Counted from the first letter of the stretch, positions 49,329-62,100 are shown. The stretch is DNA of 64,000 nucleotides from Diplosphaera chodatii (GCA_032358165.1 JAALGY010000017.1:248001-312000), one strand, 5' to 3'. Numbers and translations are program-made. Notes: generated from the letters alone by a model not told the origin.

Positions 49329-49473
49329 ACGCAGCCCGACTGCTCTGCCGTACACAAGCCATTTGTCCATTGCCGCTGCACATGTGTTTGTATGGTCATC
49401 GTCTGTGCGAAGTCCAAGTGCGTGGTTGCGATTCACCATCAGCATTGCACATCCCGCTGGCGCCATCACAGTC

Positions 49474-52400
49474 ATGGCAAATCCCACGGTGCCATGCATG
49501 ACGATCAGCAATCTGCCAATCGATGCGCTCAGCTGCATCACACGGCAACTGCTAGAGGACGCCTGGCAGCGAGATCAGAAGTTGGATGATGTCGCAGCCC
49601 TGCGCAGCGTGTGCCGGTCGCTGCGCCATGCAGTGGATTGCACCGTGACGCACGCCACATTCCATGGCAACGTGGACGCCGCTGAGCTGCGCAGCACCAC
49701 ACGCCGTTGCTCAGGTGCATCATGTTCAGCGGTCATTATGTATTGCACTCACGCACCTAGATCCAGACCTCGAACAAGTGCAGTCTCTGCGCATGCCCTC
49801 AGGCTTGCACACCGTCAAGCTGCAGCAGCTGCGTCCCGAGGCGTGTGCGGCAGCCCTGGACGCGCTCGCAGCTCTGCAACAGCTTCGCAGCCTCGACATG
49901 CCGTATGCGATGATCTGCGACTTCACTGCTGCACACATGAGATGTCCCACACATTGCGCGACCTGGCTTGCGCAATGAAAGGCACTGACATGTGATGTAG
50001 TGTACCCCTGCAGTGTACGCTTCTGCTCTTGACTCCTCATGTCCTTCCCTGCATGCGGCCCTGTCCTGGGCCAGATGCAACTCAATGGGTGGCAACTCTG
50101 TGGCTGTGGCGCCTCGGCAACGCCCTGATCACCCGGATATGCCCGTCGTGCCGCAGGATGTTCGAGGACATGCAGCTCGGGGACTGGACGCGGCTCAGCG
50201 GCCTGACGGGCCTGACGCTGCGGCGCGTCAAGTCGAGCCACCATGGGACGCTGGCCGCCGTGGTGCCGCGGCTGACGGCGCTGCGGTCGCTCGTGCTGGT
50301 GGACCATGGTTTGAGATTGTTGAATCTCGTGGAGCTGGACGACGATGGAGACTCGGACCCGGGACTGCTGGCTACAGGTGGGCTTAGTCCCCGCTGCAAG
50401 CCAAAGAGTCAGCCAACCTGGTGGCCATCCTGCAGCTTGTAGAGCACCAACTGCTGCCGACGGTGGGGCGACATTTGAGCAGCACCATCATCAGCAACCC
50501 TGATAGGCGGTGCCGAGCTGCTGCTGTGACCTCTCCGGTAACTTTGAGTGCTGCAGATGTGCGGCGCTTTGCAAGCCTGTCGCAGCTGACCCACCTGGAC
50601 CTTGGGAAAGCGCATGGCGTTGCAGCTTTGGCGCCACTGCTGCCAGCCCTGCAGTCGCTGGCGCTGCGCCTGAGGTACCCAGTGCTCCGGGAAATGATCA
50701 CTGCCCAGGTGCGCTTCAACCACGAATCTCGAATGCCGTGGATTGCAGCAACGGCATGACCTGTGGTCGCCTCCCCCTGAGATGTCCGAGCACAGCATAG
50801 CCCCAGGATGGACTGCCAGCATACATCGCACTGCCGGTCCGGTACCAAGTAGTAGTGACCTAGTGTGCGCAGGTGCGGGCCACCCTGCAGCTGGAGCTGT
50901 CGACGCTGAACCACCTGACAGGGCTGAGGCATCTGTTTCTAGCGGCGGACGCTCTCGATGCTCGGCTGGGCGGACTGCAACTTGGTCCCAATGTCATGGT
51001 GAAGATGTAGGGGTCAGGTGCCTCTGCGTCACATGTTCCAGGGAACATGATTATGCTAGCGGTGCAAAGTGCAGGGTCGTGCAGATGTTCTCGCTGCGCT
51101 GCATTGCCACTCATGACTGTGTAGCGAGCCCTGGCGGGTGGCAGATTGATTGCACGGCATACTCGGCAGTATTGCACTCTCAGACTCATTGGCTGTGAAC
51201 CGCACCGTGCAGGTATCCTTTCGGCACCACCGCAGCCTGCGAAGCATTGAGCGGTGCGGGGATTCTGAGCTGCTGCCGCTGCACGGCATCCGCCAACTGG
51301 CAGCGCTGGAAGCGGGGCCGTGGTCCACGCCAGACCGATGCAGGTGCTGCTGCTTGTCGCCGCAAATGCGTCCCCTGCCGACACCCTCATCTGCACACTA
51401 TATGAGCTCTCAAAATGCACCCGAGCACCTGCGGCTGCCGCCCCGTCTAACGCATGCGCGGCTGCAGCGCCTGGTGGACCATGTCGCGCAGGTCGCAGTC
51501 AGCAACTCTGCTTCCAGAAATGCTATTTGGCTTCATTGCCCTTGACCTGCTGGGATGAGTGATGCTGGCCGTTCCCCCCAGCTTGGGGGTCTGCCACAGG
51601 ACTGCAGCTGCCCTGAGTATGCCAGCACCCCTCCAAGCACGAACCCATCGGACTGTGTTCTGCCCTGTTGAGTGCAGCTTTGAGTGCGTGCGGCCTGCTG
51701 CTCTACGCCAGAGGCCCTGATGTTGAGACGGCGCGGGTGCGCAGGCACAACATGGACGCCTTCCTGACGTCAGCTCCGCCCTTCGACACCCTTCGGGAGC
51801 TGCGCCTGCATGGACACGAGCTGCAGCCTGACGCGGCAACCCAGCTGGCGGCAGTCGCTGGGCGCCTGCGCGTGCTGCACCTGCCACGGTGAGTCGAGGT
51901 GTTGGGGAAACTTGCCCCAGGCTTAGCATAAGCGCTTGCTCTGCAGGCTGCCACCGCGGGCTGGCAGTTCTGGCTGTCATGCGGGCTGCCTGCGAAGCGA
52001 ATTGTCAAAATGGTTGACCACGGGGCCTGATTATCAATGGGTGGACATGCAGGTGCTCTGGGGCGCTGGAGGCGGTGTTGCGCGCGGCGGTCGCGGTGGA
52101 GGATGTGTCGCTGGTGCGTACCCGGGAGGGCGGCCAGCTGCTGGCGGCGCTGGCGCCCGCGGCTGGGACCCTCAGGGTGCTCGACACGGACGGCATGCGA
52201 GATCCGGTGCGACGTGAAGCACGTCGTGAATCACCGGTCATAGCAGGCGTCGCGCCAAGCCTTGCCTTGCCGAAGTCCCAGCCACTGCACTCAGATCCCC
52301 TCCTGTAGCACCCTGCCTACAGGCGCTCCTGGCACATGTGTCACCTGCATGAGCGTGTTGTCCCGGCTCAGTAATTCTCGGACGTTACCGGGTGCCACTG

Positions 52401-53701
52401 CAGGCATTCACAGACATTCACTTTTTACTGAGTGTTATCCGCATGCAGAGTCATAGCAGTGCGATACACGGGTCATGTATCTGTTGCAGTTCCAGTGCTG
52501 CATGATGGAACAGGAGATTGACAGCGGTCCTATCTGTCTGCATTTGTCTCCACTGCCAGCGTGCTGATACAGCAGGAGCTTAAGCACCCTTGCTGCGGGT
52601 TGGGTCAACAGCAGGTTTAGCAGCGTGTTGTGCCAGCATTTTCCCCACCGCCCTGTCATCGCCTGGGGACCCCGCTCACCATGCGGCGGACCTTGCTAGG
52701 AGTCCGTGCAGATGCTCAGCTTTCCATGTGCCTGATCCCGCGCTTGCGCTTGATTGATGTCGTCTGCTCCTGCTTTGCAGGGGTGGCGCTCAAACGCAAA
52801 GCACTTGGCGGCGCTTGGAGGGCTGACCAGCCTGTCCTACGACTCGTATGGCGGGGGATGGGATGTTGCTGCAGCAATCGCACAGCTGACACGGCTGCGG
52901 AGCCTGCGGCTGGGGCCGCAGCCCCAAGCCGTTGACGAGCAGCTGATGCAGCTGTCGGCGCTGAGCAGCCTGGCCAGCCTGGAGCTCACAGGCACATACG
53001 ACCGGAATTCGAGTGCTGGATGGCTGGCTGGCCTGGCAGCATCGCAGGTGCCGTTGCGGCGGCTGTGCCTGTACCACGGCACCATGCTCCCTGGGTGTGG
53101 CGTGGAGGCCGCCATCGGCCGGCTCACACGCCTCACCAGCCTGCACCTGTCCATCGATCGGGGCCGGCATCGCCCGTTCACCGCCGAGCTGCTGCCGGAG
53201 TCTCCGCCGCTGCAGCTGCAGCTGCTGGGCTGCGGTGGGGCTGCAGGCAGCGCCGGCGGCGGCGGCCTCGCTGCCCAGGGACGCAACACGGGCCTGCAGG
53301 AGCTGACGCTGCAGTGCATTGGGCGGCTGTCGGACGATGAGCTGGCGGCGGCGGCTGGGGCGCTGCCGGACCTGAGGCGGCTGGCCGTCTGCTCTTCTGA
53401 GCGCGTCCGCCACCACGCAGATCCGATGCATGGCCTGTGCGGTGCCAGGCTGGCTGCGTTCAGCGCCTGCCGGCGGCTGCGTGATGTGTCGCTGCAGCAC
53501 TGCGTCGATCTGGACGGGCAGCAGCTGGTGACGCAGCTGCTGCAGTTTGGTGCCCTGGCCAGCCTGCACATCAAGCGGTGCCCCAAGGTGGACAGCGGCA
53601 CCATGCAGGAGCTGCAGGCAGCGTTCGCGCACAAGCATGGCCGGCCCCTAAGTGTAGTCTTCGTGCCCCCATATAACCCAGCAGTTCATCACTTGCTTTG
53701 A
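49474..53701 (+). CDS. FL10: F-box-like/LRR protein lacking introns 9 and 10
   Basis: Exons: 49474-49714, 49803-49902, 50157-50377, 50557-50708, 50873-50998, 51213-51343, 51745-51888, 52053-52206, 52781-53701; 2190 nt, 729 residues. Exon 1 is the long F-box form (LPIDALSCITRQLLEDAW). The last exon fuses what are exons 9, 10 and 11 in every other copy that can be compared. The junctions ACA|GGC-ACA and CCT|GGG-TGT join exactly at the ancestral splice points. Exon 3 is long (221 nt, acidic ELDDDGDSD insert), shared only with FL12. From mid exon 3 to the end of the exon 9 part, including introns, it is nearly the same as FL12. The C-terminal cap is LQAAFAHKHGRPL. The frame upstream of the start is open to 49096. 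Probable SCF receptor. Confidence 0.85.
50253..52990 (+). repeat. Near-identical tract, copy in FL10
   Basis: Exons and introns here align base for base with 59927-62673 in FL12, with roughly one difference per ten bases by eye and a few indels. Other pairs of family members share exons but not introns. A recent duplication or gene conversion is indicated. Confidence 0.8.
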
Positions 53702-54079
53702 CGCCTCGATTTGGTTGGTCATGCATCACTCTAGGGATGACTCTGATGTCCAGCATATTGGTGGAAATTCTAGGATGCATCCCAGCACGTGACCTTGAGT
53801 CAGCACAAGTCCTGTTGACTTCAACTGCCCGTGCTAGTTGCCTGAGCATCATGCAAACCATCTGACTGAGGTGAAAGCTGTTCATAAGCTGGTGGCTCCC
53901 AGGCACCACAATCTGCACGCACCTTTGCATGCTCTGCTGACCTAATCCCTGCCTTCAGGACTCGATGAACACTTTCTGATCAGCCGTCCATCGGATTTTG
54001 CCAGCCAGTTGCCCACATTTGGCAGCTGATACAGCCAGATCACACGCAGGGCGCAAACCTTGCTGGCTACAGCGCCTGC
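53702..54079. other. Intergenic gap FL10/FL11
   Basis: No exon or clear shared element found in these 378 bp. Confidence 0.5.
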
Positions 54080-57000
54080 ATGCCAGATCACTTGGCACCG
54101 AGCACAATGATCAGCAACCTACCGGCAGATGTGCTCAGTCCAGTCGTACGTCACTTAGATCAGGATGATGTCGCAGCCCTACGAAGCGTCTGCCGGTCGC
54201 TGCGCCTTGCTGTGGATCTCACCGCGACGCAGGCCACATTCCACACAAATGTGGGCGCCGCTGAGCTGAGGAGTATAATACGCCGATGCACAGGTAATCC
54301 AGTTCTGACGGTGCTGCTGAACTGCGGTCACACCTGTGGCGAGGCGGCATCGTCAGTCGCATGTGGCGCGTGGCACGACACCATGCTGCGGCTCATAGGC
54401 AAAGCCGTGCATTGTGACTGCGTCCCTGTAGGCCTGCACACCGTCAAGCTGCAGCAGCTCCACCCCGAAGCTGCCGGTGCAACGCTGGAGGCGCTCGCCG
54501 CAATGCAGCACCTGCGCAGCCTAGACATGCCGTGAGCACTTGCGTGCACAACCGCCCTGCTTTGCCAACCAAAAGTGACAACCAAATATGATGCAACACT
54601 CCCCACGTGTATACATGACAGCATGCGATCTGATCTCTCCCAACTGCAACCAGCGTCTCATTGCGAGGCAGCCCGTGCAGCACTGTGGCTGTGGCGCCCC
54701 AGAAATTCGCTGCATGCCACTCTGCTCCAATTGCACAACTTTGTTGCAGGATGTTCGAGAAGATGCAGCTGGAGGAGTGGACGCGGCTCAGCGGCCTGAC
54801 GGCCCTGGCGCTGCGACAGATCAAGGAGGGCCACCACGGCACGCTGGTTGCTGCGCTGCCGCGGCTGACGGCACTGCGGTCGCTCGTCCTCGTCGATGAT
54901 ACTTCTGTTGGCTGTCCAGTGCTGTCAGATGCAGGTGGGCATGCACACAGCATAGTCAGGGACAGCATGCAGGGTTGGGGGTGATTACAGGGGAGTGGGT
55001 TTGCCCAAGTGACTAGCTCTGCGCTCCCTGACGCTGCAGACATGCAGCAATTTGCGAGCCTGACGCAGCTGACACACCTGGATCTGGGGCCTGCCATCGG
55101 TGTTGCAGCCCTGGCGCCGCAGCTGCCCAATTTGCAGTCCCTGGCGCTGCGCTTCTGCCCAAGCGATGAGCCTGAGCCTGGCGAATGGGTGAGTGTTGCT
55201 TCCCGGTTGCAGGAGCATCCCAGCAATCTTACCTTGCCAGCACACCAGCAGGACGTGGCTGGGGCATGGCCACTGTGCTTCCATCCACACGGTGTTCGAC
55301 ACTTTGGGCTTCAGCTGTGTGACCTCTTTATGATGTGTTGCAGACCCATTGATCTTGATGAGTGATTCAAGCCACCCACCACTGTGTCGATGGTGCTGAT
55401 CATTGTTTGTGCAGGGCGACTCGCCGCAAGAGGTTGCGATGCTTGCTTCTCTCAAGAACCTGAGATTGCTGTCCCTGGCGGCAGAAAGCAGAGTCTGTCG
55501 GCGGACATCACGTGCGAAAATCCTGGTGAGATGCTGGGTGTGTATGACCCCATTTGCCGAAGTCTGCTGTTCATGCGAGCACGGATCTTAGAGTGCTGTT
55601 TCACAACAGCATCTCTCCTTACAAGAGAAGGCCCTGGCTCCATAGATAGAAAATCAGAAACATGCCGAGAGCTTCGCTGGTGTGGAACTGCATGATCATG
55701 CACATCCATGCGGGCTGCTCTGACATAAGGGCACCTGACCTGTCAATGGTGCATAGGCTTGATGAGTGATGGCCGCCGTTGCGTAACCACAGCAGCTGTC
55801 CCGTGGTACAGTGATACTGATTGCCTGAGGTGTTGCTCCGCAGGTGTCCCTCTGTAACATGCCCGCTGGCAAGTCGGACGAGGTCTGCAGTGTCCTGCTG
55901 CAGCACGCGGCCACACAGGAGCTTGGCCAGCAGCTGGTGCAGCTGGCGGATTGGCTGTGTAAACTTGCTGCCTCTCGATGGTGCGATACTGTTTCTAGTG
56001 CCAACAACCTTTCAGAGCTGGTCTTGACAACAAGCATGCCACTGTGTGCCACTGCAGCTGATGGCAATCTGACACACACGTACCTGCAGTACACGCATGA
56101 TGTGAAACGAAGCCTGCAGGTTCAGATATGCCCTGCATTGCAAATCAGCTTGCAACGCTGCCCTGACTTTCGGCAATGACTGGATGCAGCATGTGCAGCC
56201 GATGTCATGCTGCATGCATGTGCCTGTGGCACTTGCAAGCATGCAGGTGCCTGGTGTGTGGCTTTCGGGGAGCTGCAGCACCCCATGTCTGGCACCGGTG
56301 CAGTGATGATGACAAAGCCACTTGATAAGGTCGATTTGGCATATATTTCTGACTGTGCAGGTTGCACTGCATCCCGGAGGCGGCTCTGTGTTACATTACT
56401 GTAGACGAGCTGCGGCTCAAATCATGTGAGGTAAGACTTGAGAGCGGTGCCCGGGCGGCAACACTTGCCAGGCGACTTCGCACGCTGCACCTTGTGGGGT
56501 GAGTTGTAGATCATGTCTTGACGCCTTTCGGAAGACTCCAGCTGCAGGAGCTCGTCATGAACAGCACTAGCATGCTGATGTATCTGATGCACAGGAGAGC
56601 AGGGCATGCTGAATGCACAAACGCTGGGACGGCACCTACTGAGCACATGTGATCGTGGATGAGCAGTTGTAAGGGGGGTTTGCGGGTGCTGCTGCAAGCG
56701 GCGGAGGTGGTGGAGGACGTCTCGCTGGGGTTCTCGTTCAGCTACGGCGCTGGGCGACGCGAACAGCCGATTGCAGCGCTGGGACCTGCTGCTCCGACTC
56801 TCAGAAGACTTGACGCCATCAGTAGCTGTGTGAGTACTGTGCAGATCGATGAAACGCTATCAGCAGGGCTGCTTGCAGCCACCGCAGACCCTCATTCCTG
56901 TTATGCGCAAGCTTGCGCCTTTGCCTGTAGAGTAACCATCGGCAGAACTGCTTTGGTGCAGGGCCTGCCACAGGATGTGCAGCACGTGGCCGCGCTCACA

Positions 57001-58476
57001 GGGCTGACAAGCCTGGCCTGCAACGGTCGGGTAGATGTCGTCCTGCAGCTGACACGGCTGCGGGAGCTGCACCTGCGGCACCCGCCCACCAACGACGAGC
57101 ACCTGGCGCCGTTGTCTGTGCTGAGCAGCCTGACGAGCTTGACTCTTTCAGGTGAGAAGCTGCTATGAGTGCAACTGGCTGCTGCAAAATGCTCGTCAAG
57201 GCACCACAAGTGGCGAGACGCTCTGCCATAGCTGCTCCCCAACTGGGCACAGCAAGGTGTATCATTAAGTGCTTGGATTGTCCCTAAACAGCTGGCCTTG
57301 TGTACCATGCTGCTGTGTAGTGCTTACTAGGCATGTTGAGTGCCAACGAGCTGCAGTTGTGACACTTCTCCACGATGTCACTGAAGATAATATGTACAGT
57401 GGAGTCCTGCTGCAGGCTGAAGTTCATGAGGTCGGCGATGGAGTGTAGATATATATCATAGATAAACCGAACTTCACCCATAGCTCTGCCCAAGTAGTTT
57501 GAACGATTTTTATTAACCAGCATATGATGATGCGTGGTGATGATGAGGGCTGACTAATGCACTTTGCACAACAGGCTGTCGCCTCTGCTCCTGCAGGTGG
57601 TAGTGAAGATGGTGTGACCGGCACTTGGCTAACTGTGCTGGCAGTAGCCCAGCTACCGCTGCGGCAGCTGCACCTGTATCATGGCTGGCTGATGCCTGGT
57701 GAGCTTGTTGGGACATTTATCCCGTCCCAGTGTGCACCAAAGCCTCTCTTGCAGGCGCTGCTGCACCCGTCTGGTGCACCCATGCTGCTGTGGGTGCTGT
57801 GTGTGTGCTGTAAAAAGCTGGCTGCAAAGCATGTGTGGAGCAAGCTACACATATCGCACAGAAGCAGCTGCATTCCGCAGGGTATGGTGCCGAGGAAGCT
57901 ATTGGGCGGCTGACACGGCTCACCAGCTTGTACATGTCAGTTGCACATGCCCGAGGGAGCCCTCACAACGGACAGCGGGTTCCAGAAGGGACTGTCAGTC
58001 CTGACCATGACACCTCGCTGCAGCTTCAGCTGCTCGGCTGTGACAGCGCGGCAAGCTTCAACGGCAACAGCGGCGGCAGCACCGCTGCTGGTCGCAACAC
58101 GGGCCTACAGGAGCTGACGCTGCAGTGCGTGGGGCCGCTGCTTGACGATAAACTGGCAGCCGCGGCGAGTGGGCTGCCAGACCTCAGGAGACTGGCTGTC
58201 AGCGGTGAATGCAGCAGCTAGCGGGATGCGCACGGTTTGCATGGTGCCGGGCTGGCAGCCTACAGCGCCTGCCGGCGGCTGCGGGCCGTCTCGCTGCGGG
58301 GTTGCCCTGATGTGGATGGACAAGAGCTGGTGATGCAGCTAACGCACATTGCCAGCCTTGTCAGCCTAGAGGTCTGGCGATGCCCCTTAGTGAGCAGCAC
58401 AGCCATTGGGGAGCTGCAGTCAGCGTTCCATGCCGAGCACGGCCGCCACCTGCTGGTTAACTTCCAGACCGGTTAA
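54080..58476 (+). CDS. FL11: F-box-like/LRR gene with in-frame stop in last exon
   Basis: Exons: 54080-54293, 54432-54531, 54750-54934, 55040-55188, 55415-55525, 55844-55980, 56361-56498, 56667-56829, 56962-57151, 57597-57698, 57881-58221 (stop), with homologous sequence open in the same frame to 58476. Up to the TAG at 58219-58221 it encodes 609 residues; the following 85 codons still match the family (GLAAYSACRRLRAVSLRGC and the cap LQSAFHAEHGRHL). The stop sits where other copies have a variable residue before the GxGLAAF motif. No plausible intron removes it, since the only GT...AG around it spans 17 nt. Exon 1 is the short F-box form. Exons 5 to 8 are the most diverged in the array: exon 5 lacks the usual LGANVM end and exon 8 starts after GAGCAG with T. 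It may be a truncated protein or an early pseudogene. Confidence 0.7.
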
Positions 58477-59110
58477 CCAGCAGACGGCGTCATCAGTCCT
58501 GCTGGCAGCATGCAGCCCTGCCACGCCTGCAGCGCCGCAGCTGCAGACACATCAGCCATGGCGGAGGGTGGGGACTAACAGCGTCATGTGGGGCGGCCCA
58601 GTGGGTGTTTCCGGGGCACAATGTGTAGCCACGGCACAGACATGGCTGTGTCAACTTCCTCTCTGACTTCAACGTGCAATGAATCGAGATGGTTGACGCC
58701 CACATACACTCAGCAGCAACACGCCACAGTTTGCAATGCTGCAGTACAGGTTGTACGTAGCGGCAGTGGACCAGCATTTCCCTGGCATGCTGCTGTCCCT
58801 AGAGCAACGATGTAGTACAGCAGTTCTGCTATAAAACAGTGACCATCATATCACTGACTGGCATGTCTATGTGCAGTTCCTGTTCAAGCTGCGAGCCTGC
58901 AGCCCTGGTCCGGGTTGCACTGCAGCCATGAGCCAGGTCAGCATGCTCAGTGTTGGCTCAGCACACTGATCAATGCTTGGCATCTCATGCCCACATCCCG
59001 ACTCCTCGCCATAGCTCAACGTCCGACGTTCAACAAGGTCATATAGTGTCTGTCGGGTGCATAGCCGCAGCAAACACAGTTGACAGCAGTCGCTTAGTGG
59101 CGGCGCCATC
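58477..59110. other. Intergenic gap FL11/FL12
   Basis: No coding exon is seen in these 634 bp. The shared upstream element is at 58931-58950. Confidence 0.5.
58931..58950 (+). promoter_or_regulatory. Shared upstream element, FL12 copy
   Basis: AGCCAGGTCAGCATGCTCAG has the same core as the FL1, FL3, FL7 and FL10 elements. It also has the ATGCTCA end of the FL1/FL3 form, with the middle ten bases missing. It lies 161 to 180 bp before the start codon. Confidence 0.45.
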
Positions 59111-62100
59111 ATGGAGCGTCAGGCAGCACTGCGCACGACGATCCTGGATCTGCCAACGGATATCCTCAGCTGCATTGTGCAGCACATACAACAGGAGGCA
59201 TGGCAGCGCGATCAGAGGCTGGACGATGTGGCAGCTCTGCGCAGCGTGTGCCGCTCGATGCGCCACGCTGTAGATTCTGTTGTGACACATGCTGCCTTCC
59301 ACGTGAACGTGGGTGTTGCTGAGCTGCGCAGCACCATTCGTCCCTGCGCAGGTGATGCGATCCGGTCTGGACGACCATGTAGCTTTGCCTCGATTTGACA
59401 TGTTTTGCGCCTTCATGTGCTGCAAACGTGTGCATTGACAAGAAAGTAGGTCCGCCGTTCGTTGACCTTCTCTGCTCACTGTCGCAGGGCTGCACACAGT
59501 CAAGCTGCAGCAGCTCCACCCCCAGGCCGCAGGTCCAATGTGGGAGGCGCTTCTCGCTATGCCGCACCTGCTCTCCCTCAACTTGCCGTGAGCAGTTCGT
59601 TTGGCTACATCACTGTGTGTGCCGCTGATTACAAATCCTTCCATGGCATGCATCAAAGCGATGCAAGACGGTGCCGAAGCGGCGTTCTGCTGCAGCGTCA
59701 GACACTCCAGTGTTGCTTACCACAGGCCCATTCATCTCGGACACAGTGCCCAACCCTGTCGACCCTGTGGCTGTGGCGCCTCAGGTGGCAGCTGCACCAC
59801 TGCCGACGCTCTTCTCGGTTGCTTGTACAGGATGGTTGAGGACATGCAGCTGGGGGACTGGACGCGGCTCAGCGTCCTGACGGGGCTGACGCTGCGGGGC
59901 ACAAATGAGAGACACCACGGCACGCTGGCCGCCGTGGTGCCGCGGCTGACGGCGCTGCGGTCGCTCGTGCTGGTGGACCATGCGGTGAGATCGTTGACTC
60001 TCGTGGAGCTGGACGACGATGGAGACTCGGACCCGGGACTGCTGGCTACAGGTGGGCTTAGTCCCCGCTGCAAGCCAAAGAGTAAGCCAACCTGGTGGCC
60101 ATCCTGCAGCTTGTAGAGCACCAAATGCTGCCGACGGTGGGGCGATATTGGAGCAGCACCATCATCAGCAAGCCTGATGGGCGGTGCCGAGCTGCTGCTG
60201 TGACCTCTCGTGCAACTTTAAATGCTGCAGATGTGCAGCGCTTTGCGAGCCTGTCGCAGCTGACCCACCTGGACCTTGGGAAAGCGGATGGCGTCGCAGC
60301 TCTGGCGCCACTGCTGCCAGCCCTGCAGTCGCTGGCGCTGCGCCTGAGGTACCCAGAGGTTCGGGGAATGATCACTCCCCAGGTGCGCTCCAACCAATAA
60401 ATTTGGAATGCCTGGATTGCAGCAACAGCATGACCTGTGGTCGCCTCCCCCTGAGATGTCCGAGCACAGCATAGCCCCAGGATGAGCTGCCAGCATGCAT
60501 CGCACTGCTGGTCCGGTACCAAGTGGTAGTGACCTGGCGCGCGCAGGTGCGGGCCACCCTGCAGCTGGAGCTGTCGGCGCTGAACCACCTGACAGGGCTA
60601 AGGCATTTGTTTCTGGCGGCGGACGTTTTTGATGCTCGGCTGGACGGACTGCGACTTGGTCCCAATGTCAAGGTGATGATGTAGGGGTCAGATGCCTCTG
60701 CGTCACAAGTTCCAGGGAGCATGAGCATGCTAGCGCTGCAAACTGCAGGGTCGTGCAGATGTTCTCGCTGCTCTGCATGGCCACTCGTGACTGTATAGCA
60801 AGCCCCGGCGGGTGGGCACGCTGTTCGCACGGCATACTCGGCAGTATCGCACGCTGAGACCCATTCGCTGCTGTAAACCGCACCGTGCAGGTATCCTTTC
60901 GGCACGTCCGCAGCCTGCAATGCGTTGAGCGGTGCTGGGATGCTGAGCTGCCGCCGCTGCACGGCATCCCCCAACTGGCAGCGCTGGAAGCGGGGATGTG
61001 GCGGCCGCCAGACCGATGCAGGTGCTGCTGCTTGTCGTCACAAATGCGCCCCCTGCCGACACTCTCATCTGCTCACTTTATGAGCTTCCAGAAGGCACCC
61101 GAGCATCTGCAGCTGCTGCCCCTCTCAATGCAGTGCGGCTGCAGCGCCTGGTGGACCATGTCGCGCAGGTCGCAGTCAGCAAACTGTGCATGCAGGAATG
61201 CTATCTGGCTTCATCGCCCTTGACATGCTGGGATGAGTGATGCTGGCTGTTCCCAGCTTGGGGGTCTGCCACAGGACTGCAGCTGCCCTGAGTATGCCAG
61301 CACCCCTCCAAGCACGAAGCCATCGGACCGTGTTCTGCCCTGTTGGGTGCAGCTTTGAGTGCGTGCTGCCTGCTGTTCTGGGCCAGAGGCCCTGAAGTTG
61401 AGACGGCCCGGGTGCGCAGGCACAACATGGACGTTTCCTGACGTCAGCTCCGCCCTTCGACACCCTTCGGGAGCTGCGTCTGCATGGACATGTGCTGCAG
61501 CCTGACGCCGTAACCCAGCTGGCGGCAGTCGCTGGGCGGCTGCGCGTGCTGCACCTGCCACGGTGAGTCGAGGTGTTGAGGAATTTTGCCCCAGGCATAG
61601 CATAAGCGGTTGCTCTACAGGCTGCCACTCCAGGTTGGCAGTTGTGGCTGTCATGCAGGCTGCCTGCGAAGCGAATTGTCAACCTGGTTAACCACGGGGC
61701 CTTATTATCAATTAGTGGACATGCAGGTGCTCTGGGGCGCTGGAGGCGGTGTTGCGCGCAGCGGTCACGGTGGAGGATGTGTCGCTGGAGCACACCTGGG
61801 AGTGTGGCCACCTGCTGGCGGCGCTGGCGCCCGCGGCTGGGACTCTCAGGGTGCTCGACACATACGACATGCAAGATGCGGTGCGATGCGAAGCACGTCG
61901 TGGATGACCGGTTATAGCAGGCCTCGCGCCAAGCCTTGCCGAAGTCCCAGTCACTGCACTCAGATCCCCTCCTGTAGCACCCTGCCCACGGGCGCTCCTG
62001 GCACACGTGTCACCTGCATGAGCATGGTGTCCCGGCTCAGCAAATTTCGGACGTTACCTGGTGCCACTGTAGGCTGCTGCAAGCTTAAAGTGGTGCGGCA

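Larger units (their letters stand above)
48880..49473. other. Intergenic gap FL9/FL10 with upstream open frame
   Basis: The frame of FL10 exon 1 remains open for 378 nt upstream, from an ATG at 49096. The extra stretch is Ser/Ala-rich with no family similarity, so it is probably 5' leader. The gap also holds the shared element (49277-49292) and a short 12-bp tandem repeat. Confidence 0.5.

Noticed and set aside
49096..49473. Additional N-terminal coding region of FL10
   Set aside because: No other copy shows homologous protein sequence upstream of the F-box, and the stretch contains the promoter-like element and simple repeats. It is reported only as an open leader.
52790..53638. Two long minus-strand frames (265 and 282 codons)
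   Set aside because: Both are mirror images of the fused last exon of FL10, as in the other last exons. They have no domain, and the sense frame matches the family.
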